Shown one piece after another: positions 34,317 through 45,431 of a stretch of DNA of 64,000 nt. Each line of letters begins with the position of its first letter. The stretch's first letter is position 1. Origin of the DNA: Riptortus pedestris (Eukaryota > Arthropoda > Insecta > Hemiptera > Alydidae); assembly GCA_019009955.1 (NCBI GenBank), contig CM032231.1:94634501-94698500 (forward strand), written 5' to 3'. Made by a program: the position numbers and the translations under genes. Below the pieces are notes generated by a model, which was not told where the DNA came from, did not search any database, and saw nothing but the letters and a program-made list of their open reading frames with translations.

Positions 34317-35333
34317 GGAATTACTGGCATTACAAACAAATCAACCCCACCCCAAGTAATGCTTCTAGATCTACAATTTCCTTAGACAACTTTGTGGAAC
34401 CATTGTTTAAGTTAAGACTAAAGCAGGAGGTTCCTGTAACGGGTCAGAAAAAATATAGGCAATTAAGAAAAAAAGAGTATTTATAGTTTTATCTATTGTT
34501 ATAAAATGTTCCATAAGCAAAGTATGAACAATGAACCTTTAAAAATACAGAATTTAGTTATGCATTTTATTAAAACTCTGCAGGGAATACCAAGGCTTGC
34601 CAGTTTTCAGTTTACAGTGTTATACTAGCTTCTCTGCTGCGAATGGTTTTCCTTAAGACATACTCAACTTTTCTTCCTTCCGGGACCAGTTAATTGATGC
34701 AGGTACCGCAAAGTAGTCGATTCGAATTGACAACAATATCCCCGGAGACATGTACAGAAAAAAGCATATTTTCAGAACTTTTATGAAGAAATAACCAATC
34801 CCATATACTCATAGAAGCTAAAACAATAAAATATCAACAATTACCATAAAACATATTTCCCGCACTGAACGAGTTCCACCAGGCCAGGAGTTCCATTACA
34901 TTTCTCCGGGAACATGTATCGAAGCTAACTTGTTATAATTAGTCCAGCTGAGAGTGACATAAGGCTACCCAAAATACAATGCATCCGATCAAAAAATGCC
35001 ATAAAGCATAATGTATATATATTTGTATGTTAAACGAATAATAAAGTTGGAATAAAGTCCAAATGGGAACAGAGAAATTCGTAATCCATTATTTCCGCCC
35101 TCTTCCCTCTCCCCTTGGGTCATTTTCATTGATAAATAAAATTTGAAATGAAGTTGCATACAATATAGAAGCATAACTATATATGGAGGTAATCAACTTC
35201 TAGAGACTTTTAGCGTTTCGAAGTAGTAGCATTCTTTAAATGAGTTAGAAATTAAAAGGCCGCTCTATTAAGGTTGATGACTCGTTCATAAGAAACCTCG
35301 AGAGAGGTCAAGAAGCATTTTGCAAGATATGGG

Positions 35334-35393
<60 letters not shown>

Positions 35394-35651
35394 TTTTTTC
35401 CATTATGTCCTGTCAAAATATCACATTTCAAAATTCACCAGTAAAGGAATTCCAAAATTAAGTCATGTTGCACGCAACCCAAAACTCTGCTAACTGAAAG
35501 ATAACTAAAATTTTAAAGTTTCCTAGCGAAGTCCTTCCAAATCAGTTGTATTTTACATGATCAGTCAAATATTGTGTCTGTGGAGTTATGAAACTAGGCA
35601 CTTCAGTTCTTAAGTAGTCAGTAACTCATCTATCCACCATATGTAAAAAGA
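34317..35651. other. Unassigned sequence with a (TA)n tract
   Basis: About 1.3 kb matches no family. A (TA)n tract of about 55 bases lies at 35337-35391, outside any H copy. No convincing coding frame. Confidence 0.45.
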
Positions 35652-36281
35652 GTCCATCCCACAGAGGCGTAAACTAAGCAGATTTACGTCTCGCTCCATC
35701 TCACTGTCTATACTAACTGAAAGCAATTATATACGAATTTCTTGAGTAACGAAAAAATGCATAAAAGAAAAATTGTATAGCATCAATAGTTTAACTACAC
35801 TGGTTCTATAACCTTTACGATCCGATTCGTAATTACTGATGTATTTTGAATTTTTAAATTCCCCCTCTAAAACCCCCTCCTATTTCGGGTCCAATTTTAG
35901 CCAACAAAAAATACGACTTTTAGTGCTGATAAAAACGGTTAAATATAGATCTAATAAAAAATTTTGAAACAAGAACGTAAATCTTAATTGACGAGGTCAT
36001 CTTACAACGACTTTGCTTGTATTTCGCATAATAAAGGTCTCTTGAAAAGAATATTCGGTATTTAAACTTAGAACAAAGAGGTTCGTGATGTAACAGCTTA
36101 TTGTTAATATGACGTGAGTAGAAGTTGGGGTTTATTTAAGGATGGAAAAAAAAAAAAACACTATCTCGTTAGTATTCATGACAGAGAAAATATGTATATA
36201 ACAACATTGGTAGGTGATTTAATTTTGAATAAGGTTGGTTATGCACAGTTTTTCGATCCGACTTATAGTAACGGAGATATA
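35652..36281 (+). mobile_element. Element H, 3'-truncated
   Basis: 'gtccatcccacagaggcgta', 'aactaagcagatttacg' then two internal units. It stops at 'agtaacggagatataaaaag' in the second unit. Confidence 0.75.
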
Positions 36282-36421
36282 AAAAGCAAAAGTAGTGGAA
36301 ATTATTGTTGTGCCGGTACTTGAAAAAGTAACTAAATAAATAAATAGATAATACTTGGAGAGAGAAAAAGACGTCGAAGTATCTATGAAAAATATCTATG
36401 AGCGCATGCAAGTATTACTAT

Positions 36422-36482
36422 TATTTATTAACGTCCACTTTTTGCAGCTCCGGCTAATTGGGACGGGTTATCTACAGGTACA
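36422..36482 (-). mobile_element. Element S, 3' end fragment
   Basis: 'ttattaacgtccactttttg', 'ctaattgggacgggttatct' and 'acagg' are the inverted SINE tail. The rest is absent. The interval 36282-36421 holds another Q arm (acttggagagagaaaaagac). Confidence 0.75.
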
Positions 36483-36489
36483 ATCTACG

Positions 36490-36815
36490 CATGCAAGTAG
36501 ATCTGTAGATATTTTTTAGCTATACTCCAATGGATCTGTCACCCTCCGTATTTTAAGACTTGACTTAAGTTATTTATTTATATTCACTTCTTTTAATATT
36601 TATTATGTGTTTTTATTTATTGATATTAGCATGATTAATGACCCTGTTGCAATGTATATAGATTTTATTGACGTTGTAGTTTTTATGTGTAGCTCTGAAG
36701 ATGGAGACAAAGGTCTTCGAAAGCGCTTAGCGCTGAAATAAAAAAAACTTGTGAAGAATTGCACGGCTTTTTCTCTCGCCAAGGACACAATATTCTTCAC
36801 ACCCAACATTACTAC
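36490..36815 (+). repeat. Family Q, longest copy
   Basis: 'ctctgaagatggagacaaag' and 'cttcgaaagcgcttagcgct' precede 'gaaataaaaaaaacttgtg' and 'ctttttctctcgccaag'. It may be the 3' region of a retroelement; Penelope-like elements were considered, but there is no coding evidence. The upstream 36490-36630 part is AT-rich. Confidence 0.4.
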
Positions 36816-36830
36816 TTGGAGATAGATAAT

Positions 36831-37509
36831 ATGTACTGCCAGTTGTCAATAGTTCAAAAAGAAATGAAATGTCACGTTTAATAACCGTCTGAAATAGTTA
36901 CTTTAACTATTAAATACATTCAAAACGATAAATTTGATTATTTTCCCCCTTTTCATATCAGGTAAGACTAAGACTTAGTGAATAGATACAAGAGAAGGAT
37001 GAAGAAGAACGCTTTGGACAGTTGTAGATATGATTTGAGAAGAGCGTTGTTTGACTGATGAAGTCATCAAGAGGTGTGACGAGTGACTGGTAGAACAATG
37101 AGATATAGTCAGTCCCACGCTAATGTCAGGGCTGGCCATGGCTCGTTACTGGTTCCTCACGTAGCCCTATACTCAATCACATCTCCTCATCATATGTTCA
37201 CTGCTTCCTACATCGCGTTCTTACCATTTTACCGATAAGGCAGGCACTGACACAACAACCAATACCCGGCGCATATCCCGGCTATACTTGAGTGTTTCAT
37301 AACATATGATCAATTCCACGAGTAATATGTACGATGCATTTAATGAAAGAGAATCGGTGCCAAACATACGATTCTTTGGCAGATGAAAAAAAAAAATTCG
37401 TTTGATTCTTTTTGAATCGATGCACTTCTTTGGTGTAGTTCTTTGGATAGAGTCAATGTATTGCACACGTAAGAAGTCTACCAGATCACTAGAATAGTAA
37501 AATAAAAAA
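36831..37509. other. Unassigned sequence
   Basis: AT-rich, with a purine-rich patch at 36980-37110. No family is recognised and no coding frame is convincing. Confidence 0.4.
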
Positions 37510-37939
37510 GTTCGTCACGCAGGGGCTGCGTAAACTAAACAGATTCCCCACGTGAAGTTTTACAATAGAGACATTTCACGAGAGCCGAGCAGTCAAGGAA
37601 ACGGCCGAACTAGCTTTTGGTCACTCTCGTCCTTTAGCCGCCAAGATTTAATAAAAATGCAAATATCTCGGTTAATATTCAAGATAGAGAATAAATGTAT
37701 ATACCAATATTTATAGTAAATTTAATTTGCAATAAGATTGATTTTGTACAATTTTTCGATCCGACGTTTAGTAACGGAGATATTTCGAATTTTCGAAAAT
37801 CCTCCCCTCTAACCCCCCCCCCACCCACTGGTCCGATTTCAGCCATTAACGAACTTGATCTTTCTTTTTACATAAAACGACTAAATATCGAGTTTGGTAA
37901 CGATCAAACTAAAATTGCGACCGCTAGAGCGGTAACAGG

Positions 37940-37993
<54 letters not shown>

Positions 37994-38109
37994 GAGGACC
38001 TCATTTTCGTCATCTACTAGGTAGGATCGTTGGACATTTGAAGAAAAATTTCGAAAATTCCGTCATGAGTACAACCTCAATAGCTGATTTCCCTTAAGGG
38101 AAATCTGCT
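37510..38109 (+). mobile_element. Element H, complete short form (about 600 bp)
   Basis: The 5' flank AAAAAA precedes GTTCGTCACGCAGGGGCTGC. 'cacgtgaagttttacaatag' marks the short form with a single internal unit. (TA)n is at 37942-37991. The 3' block ends with the perfect palindrome GATTTCCCTTAAGGGAAATC, then TGCTAAAAA. It is one of the two best-preserved copies. Confidence 0.9.
37942..37991. repeat. (TA)n microsatellite in H
   Basis: About 50 bases of uninterrupted TA. Confidence 0.95.
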
Positions 38110-38924
38110 AAAAATGCGAAATCAAAATATATAAAGTGATATAATAATAAACGTCCACATGTGCTTCGAATAACAATTTACAAAAGACGATCCAATCCAA
38201 GTATCATATTAATTTATTAAGTATGAACCCCGTTACGAAACCTCCATTAGTTTTTCTGTAATGAAAACATTTAGCATAACTACCTGTTTTTTCCTATCAC
38301 CTTCTGTTTTGGGGAAGGCCCCTCTCTTTGCCACTTTTTGATCATTTGGGTGGGGGGAGGGTTGAAAAGGACTATTTTCACCTTTACATTTCATCTGAGA
38401 GGCTGTAGAAGCTAAAAAGTCTAAAATATGTATATGTGTTACAAGAAGGAAGATGATCGGGGAATTTGGGGTAGGTGATGTTTTGGTCCTGTAAATTGTA
38501 CGAAAACATTAAAATTGATCGTTTTTTACTCAATGCTTTCACTTCTTTTTCACATATTCTAGCTTCCAGTCTTCCATTCCCCTCACCGTCCCACAAACAC
38601 CACCAAATATTAAAAACATATAGTAATGAAAGTATTAAAAATATATAGTAAAATAAAACTTCTACATATTTGGAACAAAAACCTGACAAACAATAATTTA
38701 TGTTCAGGAATGTAGTTTCATTAAGTTGGAGTCAATTTTTTCTTCATTTATAAAGTATGTAACCGTTTCAATGGGCTAGACTCCTTTTTTGTTCTCCTTT
38801 AATATACATCATGTTCTGATCTGACTCATAAAAACAAATAATACTAGCGAGTGTTCACCTGGTGATCCTGGTAGGATATTGATTATTAGCAAACTTGATC
38901 ATTATTTTTAAATTTTTATAGGAG
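38110..38924. other. Unassigned sequence
   Basis: AT-rich with G/C patches near 38340 and 38580. No repeat or gene is recognised. Confidence 0.4.
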
Positions 38925-39035
38925 CTCAGGCTAGCTATGTGAGTTAAGGCGTTGGCAAAACTAGAGATATTGATTCCATTTCTTTTTGGGCAATAGGAAA
39001 TTATTTAGCGACGAACTCATTAAGTAAAATGAAAA
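38925..39035 (+). mobile_element. Element S, 5' half
   Basis: 'ggagctcaggctagctatgt' and 'gagttaaggcgttgg' mark the head. The B box is eroded (gattccatttc). It runs to 'gacgaactcattaagtaaaa' and then leaves the family. Confidence 0.7.
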
Positions 39036-40588
39036 CCTGTTGAACAAAGTGCACATTAATACATACTACTAGAACGTTATCGGAGATTTGTTTGTATACA
39101 TTACATGTGTACAATATATCTACAAGACGAATCGCCGAATAACATTGATCAGATATAAAAATTGAAAAGAAACAAAAAAAAAAAAAAAATTTTGCCATAA
39201 ATGTAGCCGCTCAAGCAGAGGAATCTGGAACGAGCATTCATATTGAATCAGGTTCTGTATTTTGGGGGATGTTAAACGGAGGAAGTTAGTATGCAAATAG
39301 GAAATGATGAAGAAGAGAAAGGAGAAATGTAATAACATGATGGGTCGGAAAGTAAAAATGGAGAGAGAGAGGAACGGCGATGAGAACTAGATTAACCGCC
39401 ATTTGTATATCATTTCCAGGCGGGAGAAAAGAGCTTTGGGGCTTGGTAATTTTTATACTATTTCCGAAGGGTGTTATTAATACCCTCCGAGTCCTAGGGC
39501 TGTTTCTAGGCTGGCCCAAACCAAACCGTTATAACCCCAGCCGGTAGGAGATCAGCTGAATATTTATAGTAGCACAAATTATAGTAGCGTTAGCAAAGCA
39601 TTATGCATGCCATCCACCTACAGAGATTAGGCTGCATACTATGAAATCTATCTGGAACCCTCGCTCCTCCACTTGGATTACCATAGTATGAGGAGGTTAT
39701 GGAATCTCATGGGAAAAGATCGCAATAAAGCTAAAACGGTAAATGATTCCCATAGAATCACAACTCCCAATGCTCAGGTGATTCCCACTTCACTTAGTGT
39801 ATCTTCAAAAATATTAAATTTAAGAAAATAGCTCTCATTTTGAATTATAATTTGCATTGCAAGAACAAACTTCATTCACCGTAAACCTAAAAATAATAAT
39901 AGTAACTTGTAGGATTTTATAAATTTATCAGAAAAGATACACGGCAGATTCTCACCTAGATTTAGGTTTGGTACCAGAATAATAATTGTAAAACTTAAAG
40001 AAGTATTAATCAAGCAGGAACTCTTATTTTATGAACAACAATTTCAAGTATTTATGTTCGCTTATAATTATTCTCTTCTTGTGCCTTATGATTCCATTTC
40101 TATACAACATATGAGAACAGACTATTATAGCAGCTAACATGCCAACGATTATAACAGCTAAAAGTGCCAAAGATACATTTTTATTCGTTCTATAAAGTCG
40201 AAAATTAGGTCAGAAAGGCATAGGCTATTAAAATAATTTCACAACGTAAGTTAATCTTGTTCTACCGCGCTACTTTGATCTACCAGCAATGCTAGAAAAA
40301 GGTAAATAATTAGGCAGGCAAGGTGGAACTATAAAATTATTGTCCACTAACTACGTTTCTACAACATATAGTGCTAAATTATTTGTAGTAATATTTGAAT
40401 AAATACTTGAATATAAAGTACCTATAAACGGAAAAAAAAACCCTTTACAAACCCATCGACACGACTGAACGAATAACTGACGACAGCCACTATATATTAT
40501 ACACATCGTAACCCGTATAAAAAATATAAATATTTACCATAAAATACAGTAATAAAAAAGAACTACAGCTTACATAATGAATAATATA
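39036..40588. other. Unassigned sequence, 1.55 kb
   Basis: A13 at 39176-39188, a purine-rich patch at 39290-39380, otherwise AT-rich complex sequence. Open frames up to about 77 codons on the minus strand show no recognisable domain. Confidence 0.4.
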
Positions 40589-40680
40589 AAGTCCTTACCC
40601 ATCCTGGATAGAAAATGGTAATAACCTGTAGATAAACCGTCCCTATTAGCCTTAGTAGCACAAACCGTCGTTAATAAATA
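40589..40680 (+). mobile_element. Element S, 3' fragment
   Basis: 'ccttacccatcctggataga', 'taacctgtagataaaccgtc' and 'cgtcgttaataaataac'. Confidence 0.7.
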
Positions 40681-41065
40681 ACAACCGTACGTAATGAGAT
40701 TAACAAAGGTTCAAGTTTTATTATATTCTAATAGGCTAAGTACGGATATGAAAGAATTTAAAGGATTTTTCCCACTTGCACAATTAAAGTATCTTCCCAC
40801 GACAGTGTAAAATTAATAGTTTTAATCAGAGGCACGCCTGCATCTACTTCATACAAATCACCTCTGATATGGCGCATTATAAACAAATGTTTAATTTGTT
40901 GTACCAATTAACATTATTCAAGCAAATGTGTTAAAGTAAAAAAAAAAATGTAGCCTAAAATTCTAATTAGATATTTATAAAAAACTGTAGCGAAAACATT
41001 AAATAAGTATGGTTTTCGACTATAACTCTTGTTTTACAAAAATAGTATAACACATAAACATAAAA
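40681..41065. other. Unassigned AT-rich sequence
   Basis: Nothing recognised beyond an A9 run at about 40940. Confidence 0.45.
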
Positions 41066-41499
41066 TCCGTCACGCAGGGGCTGCATAAACTAAGCAGATT
41101 TCCCACGTGAAGTTTTACAATATTCACGAGGGACGAATAGTTACGGAAACGGCCGCCAGAGCTCTCGGCGGAAAGTCCGGAACATAGCCGACTCCTGCCG
41201 ACCACTCACAGAATATAAATGCAAATATCTCGGTTAATATTCAAGATACAAAATAAATGTATAGAACAGTAATTATAGTAAATTTAATTTGCAATAATGG
41301 TATGATCCGACATATGGTAACGGAGATATTGCGAATTTTCAAAAATCCCCCTCTAAACCCCCCTCCCACTGGTCCGATTTCATTAACAAACATGATCTGT
41401 CTTTTTGCATAAAACGTTTAAATATCGAGTTTGGTAACGAAAAAACAAAAATCGCGATCGCTAGAGCGTTAACAGACAAATCTATATCTATATATATAC
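41066..41499 (+). mobile_element. Element H short form, cut at its (TA)n by T
   Basis: TCCGTCACGCAGGGGCTGCA start, 'cacgtgaagttttacaatat', then one internal unit to 'gctagagcgttaacagacaa'. At the TA tract T begins. No matching 3' block in plus orientation is found downstream. Confidence 0.8.
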
Positions 41500-41594
41500 A
41501 AAATTGTAACCTCTGTCTGTACATTGATTTTTTTTCCTCGAAATTTCACGATAACTTTTCGTTTCACATATCATAGACACCATATCTGCATTTT

Positions 41595-41716
41595 AGCAGA
41601 TTTCCCTTACGGGAAATCAGCTATTGAGGTTGTACTCATGACGGAATTTTCGAAATTTTTCTTCAAATGTCCATCGATCCTACCTAGTAGATGACGAAAA
41701 TGAGGTCCGTTCAAAA

Positions 41717-41788
<72 letters not shown>

Positions 41789-42575
41789 CTGTTACCGCTC
41801 TAGCGGTCGCAATTTTTGTTTAATCGTTACGAAACTCGATATTTAACCGTTTTATGTAAAAAGACAGATCAAGTTCGTTAATGGCTGAAATCGGACCAGA
41901 GGGAGGGGGGGTTTAAAGGGGGGATTTTCGAAAATTCGAAATATCTCCGTTATTATGCATCGGATCGAAAAATGGTATAGAACCAATCTTATTGCAAATT
42001 AAATTTACTATAAATATTGTTATATACGTTTATCCTCTATCTTGAATATTAACCGAGATATTTGCATTTTTCAGTTTTCAGCAAACCGCCACTTCTACTC
42101 ATGTTACGTAAACAATACTCTGCTACATAATAAATCACATTATTGGAAGTTTAAATACCAAAAATTGTATTCAAGAGACCTTTATTATACGAGATACATG
42201 CAAATATGCCCTGGCGACCCCCCCCCCATCTTAAAGTTTTGAACTACTAAAATTTTATTGATTGAGATAACAATTATTCTGACTCATTATTAATTACAGT
42301 ACTAGATATAGTAAATAGCTCTCAATAAAATAATGTGTTATATTCTGATATATTTCAGTAATTGTTTTTCTTTCCGGTGTGAGCCGGGACGACCCGTTTG
42401 TTTACATTTCTAACCTAACGCTTCCTGTCGGCAGGTTATTGAAATTGGATGAAACATTTCTTATTTCCGTTTGTATTTATTCACGGTGTAGTTGTGTTAG
42501 CAGTATGTATATTTATCTATTACTAAACTTCCCGAGGGAAATCTGCTTAGTTTACGCAGCCCCAGCGTGACGGAC
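41595..42575 (-). mobile_element. Element H, subfamily C, with borders proven by an empty site
   Basis: 981 bases from AGCAGATTTCCC (left) to CAGCGTGACGGAC (right), flanked by TTTT and TTTTTT. The host T copies elsewhere read GCATTTTGTTTC without a break. It contains a 67-base (TA)n, a G-rich tract near 41901-41925 and the subfamily C segment. It has no coding frame of significance, so it is non-autonomous. Confidence 0.9.
41718..41784. repeat. (TA)n microsatellite in H
   Basis: About 67 bases of uninterrupted TA. Confidence 0.95.
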
Positions 42576-42870
42576 TTTTTTGTTTCTTTCGTGTATGTTT
42601 GTTTGTTACCTTTTCACGCATAAACGGCTGAACCGAATTTAATGAAACTTGGTATGTATATTACTACTCACCCAACTTAGACTTTGGACTATATTAATTT
42701 CCTCTGAGACGAACAGGAGTGGGGGTTATAAGAGAGGCCTGACATTAAAAATAGTGATATTTCGTTTCCTATTGATTTTTTGGCAAATATGAACATAACA
42801 AAAGTTGTTTATTTTGTTATTTGGATTAACTTTTGGTATATACACTTTCATCGTATTCCGAAGTGAAAAT

Positions 42871-43898
42871 TATTTATACACAAATGAATACTTTCGAAAA
42901 AGGTCATTTATAATATAAAAATACAAAATGTTTGCCATACAAATAGGTCAAAAGATAATTTGAGATAAGGACGAGTTTCTCATCAATCATAAACCTTACC
43001 ATTCTTTAATAAATTTGCGTGTCAATAAATTAAAAAATGTATGTTATATATTTATAGTGGTATTATGATTGCTAACGAAACTAATTTATTGTACATAATT
43101 ATTTAAATTGATGAATTTAGAATTTCGTCAGATTTCCACTAATAGTAGTCAATTGACTAATACTACAAGTCCCAAGTAGGATGGTAAATACTATCAAGAG
43201 AGTTGATTACGGGTCTCGTATCCTTTACACAGCCTAGGGAGCTATAAAATTTAAATCCCAAGGTGTTTAACAAGGCAATAAATATATCTGGTTTGATAAG
43301 TTGGCAAATATATAAACAGCTTGGCTAATTAAATTCGAATCTCTATAGACGCTAATGCCGTAATTTGTCAAATACTACACACTGGATGAAATCGAGTATT
43401 TGTAGGCCGTGGCAAACACTGAAAATATATGCGGTAGGAGCTGTATATTTATACAATATTCACACCCTCTCTAAATTACCTCTATTCCATATTTCTTGCA
43501 TTTACAGACCACTCTCAAGAACGGCATTTGCCCGATAAGGGTTGCAATTTATTGTACTATTTGGATAGTTATAGTGACACAAGGCGTGAATGCTAACTAA
43601 CAGTAGAGTAGAGTTAATATTCAAGGAATACAATGTTCGATAACAAGTAGTCCCTTATCGGGGATAGGTACTCTATCATCGAGTATTAAAATTCTATTGA
43701 AAATCACGGTCTTAACATGTCCCTGCGACACTATAGCATGGTTAGGGACTGCATGAATGCATAATGAACAATTTATGGGCTATCTTCCGTAAAAAAAAAT
43801 CTTGTAGGACATAGGGGAATCCTGATGTCGTTTTCGGCATTCTGTCAGTATAAGTCATAAGAATGTTGCTAGTTGAGCAAGTGGGTTTGTCATTACGT
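42871..43898. other. Unassigned sequence, 1 kb
   Basis: AT-rich complex sequence with no recognised family and no notable frame. Confidence 0.45.
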
Positions 43899-43998
43899 AT
43901 TCAGCCATTAACGAACTTGAACGTTTTTTTCATAAAACGTATAAACATCAAGTTTCTTAACTATCAAAAAAAATATGTGACCTCTAAAATGTTAACAT
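43899..43998 (+). mobile_element. Element H, internal fragment
   Basis: 'tcagccattaacgaacttga', 'cataaaacgtataaacatca' and 'gacctctaaaatgttaac' are the body segment before the (TA)n. Confidence 0.7.
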
Positions 43999-44007
43999 TA
44001 ATTATAC

Positions 44008-44232
44008 GTATTATTATTTATTAACGTCCTCTTTTTGCAATTAAGGTTAGTTGAGACGGGTTATCTACTGGTTACCACCCTTTTCTAGCCAGGGTGGGAC
44101 TAAGGATTGTATTTAATGAATTCCGCCACTAAATAAATTCCTCTGCCCAGGCGAGAATCGAACTCGCCACTCTAGGTTTACCATGTGAGATTATGGTCAA
44201 CGCTTTAACTGACTACTGTGCTACTACGGGTG
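44008..44232 (-). mobile_element. Element S, full-length inverted copy
   Basis: Inverted tail 'ttattaacgtcctctttttg', 'ggttaccacccttttctagc', inverted B box 'gagaatcgaactcgcc', and inverted head 'caacgctttaactga'. It abuts the Tc1-type fragment. Confidence 0.85.
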
Positions 44233-44235
44233 TTA

Positions 44236-44349
44236 CTGAACAGTGACGTGTGAGTTGTTGAATATTTTTCCAATTTCTCGCAATGAATGACCTTTTTCTC
44301 TCATATTAATTATCAAAGCACGAATGTCTTTTGATACCTCCATTTGGAA
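44236..44349 (-). pseudogene. Tc1-type transposase N-terminal fragment
   Basis: The minus strand reads, from ATG at 44347-44349, MEVSKDIRALIINMREKGHS then LREIGKIFNNSHVTVQ and a stop. The spacing I..MREKGHSLREIGKIFNNSHVTV is the first helix-turn-helix of Tc1-like transposases (the DNA-binding paired-like domain). Only 37 codons remain, and the catalytic domain is absent. The neighbouring SINE ends at the break. About 130 bases upstream (44477-44502), 'gtgtatggaaacttttttga' resembles a Tc1-type inverted-repeat core. Confidence 0.65.
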
Positions 44350-44671
44350 TTTAAACATTAAATTTTAACTTTGAAAAATGGTCGACGTATCAAAGAATAG
44401 CTTAGAAATTATTATTTCATTCTTTCATATTCTCAATTCCATTTAGTAATTGTAAACATTTATAGTTAAAAGAGTGTATGGAAACTTTTTTGACCTATAA
44501 TCCTGCAATATTTTCTTTACATCAGAATTTCTTATCTAAAGAGTTTCAAAACAACATTTTTTCGGTATATATTTTGTTCTATTGCTCATATAAATACCAA
44601 TAAAAAATAACTAATTTAAGAATGCAAATATAATGAAAAGTAAACCAGTTTAAACAATTCAAAACAATGTG
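44350..44671. other. AT-rich DNA, possible Tc1 5' flank
   Basis: It would correspond to the untranslated 5' region of the Tc1 relic. The phrase 'tgtatggaaacttttttgac' at about 44478 is TIR-like. No second TIR is identified. Confidence 0.3.
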
Positions 44672-44722
44672 TATGGAGTGAGATTAAGGTCAACGCTTTA
44701 ACTCACATAGCAAACCTGAGCC
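44672..44722 (-). mobile_element. Element S, head fragment
   Basis: 'gtgagattaaggtcaacgct', 'ttaactcacatagc', 'aaacctgagcc' is the inverted tRNA-like head without B box or tail. Confidence 0.65.
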
Positions 44723-44984
44723 ATATACGAAATATACGTATATATCAATCAATTGTATTGTTAGCCGTTATAATAATTCAAAGTAGTAGGTGAAGTTGGG
44801 TTTCGGCTAATAAAGTTTTCTAAATTCTTCTTTTAGAGGATTTTTTATTTGCTGACAGTTTCGGGCAACCATTGGTTCTCTTCTTCAGAGCAGTTTTTTT
44901 TATATGGGGGAAGAGCAGAGAGCACGAACTGCAAACAGTGGAAACTACATTATGCCAGTCATAATTATTAGAGTTTAAATTATT
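44723..44984. other. Unassigned; contains a Q-like 3' end
   Basis: The minus strand gives 'ctctgaagaagagaaccaat', 'ggttgcccgaaactgtcag', 'caaataaaaaatcc', a retroelement 3'-end style motif similar in layout to family Q. Confidence 0.3.
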
Positions 44985-45319
44985 AGTCATCAAATGACAG
45001 CGGGAGTCAACTATTTTATTGGACACCAACGGTTGAACTAATTCCAACAAAACTCGGAATATATAAATTAGCATTAATTCTTACATGGTTATAAGCTATA
45101 TTAAAATTTTTAGGTTATAACGGGAGTGGGGGTTATAAGGGAGGCCTGAAATAAAAATTCATGATATTTCATTTTCTATTCCAAACCAACCACGGGTACT
45201 ACCCTAAACACTGAAACGGGGGAATTTCAAAATATTGTGCAAAGTAAAGTCTTGCCGAAAAAATACCATCATCATTCCGGCTCAAATGAATTCCCGGGCG
45301 AAGCCGGGTACCTTAGCTA

Positions 45320-45320
<1 letters not shown>
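44985..45320 (-). repeat. Element T, left arm of an inverted pair
   Basis: 'gtcaactattttattggac', 'aacgggagtgggggttataa', 'aaagtcttgccgaaaaaata' and the end 'cgggcgaagccgggtacctt', AGCTAG. It is 5'-truncated relative to 10909-12169. Confidence 0.75.
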
Positions 45321-45385
<65 letters not shown>

Positions 45386-45431
45386 ATGTATGGATGTATG
45401 TATGTATGTATGTATGTATTTATGTATATAT
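45321..45431. repeat. (TA)n-(TG)n-(TATG)n microsatellite between T arms
   Basis: About 55 bases of TA, a short TG run, then about 45 bases of TATG/GATG repeats. Confidence 0.95.

Larger units (their letters stand above)
41500..42870 (-). repeat. Element T split by an inverted H copy
   Basis: 41500-41594 reads 'ttgtaacctctgtctgtac' to 'catatctgcatttt'. It continues at 42576 with T's and 'gtttctttcgtgtatgtttg', exactly as the uninterrupted copies do at 10998-11030 and 17081-17110. The far (GC-rich) end of T is lost at about 42870. Confidence 0.85.

Noticed and set aside
36690..36745. Hammerhead ribozyme in family Q
   Set aside because: 'ctgaagatg' and 'cgaaagc' resemble the core loosely, but the exact CUGAUGA...GAAA arrangement and three stems are not present.
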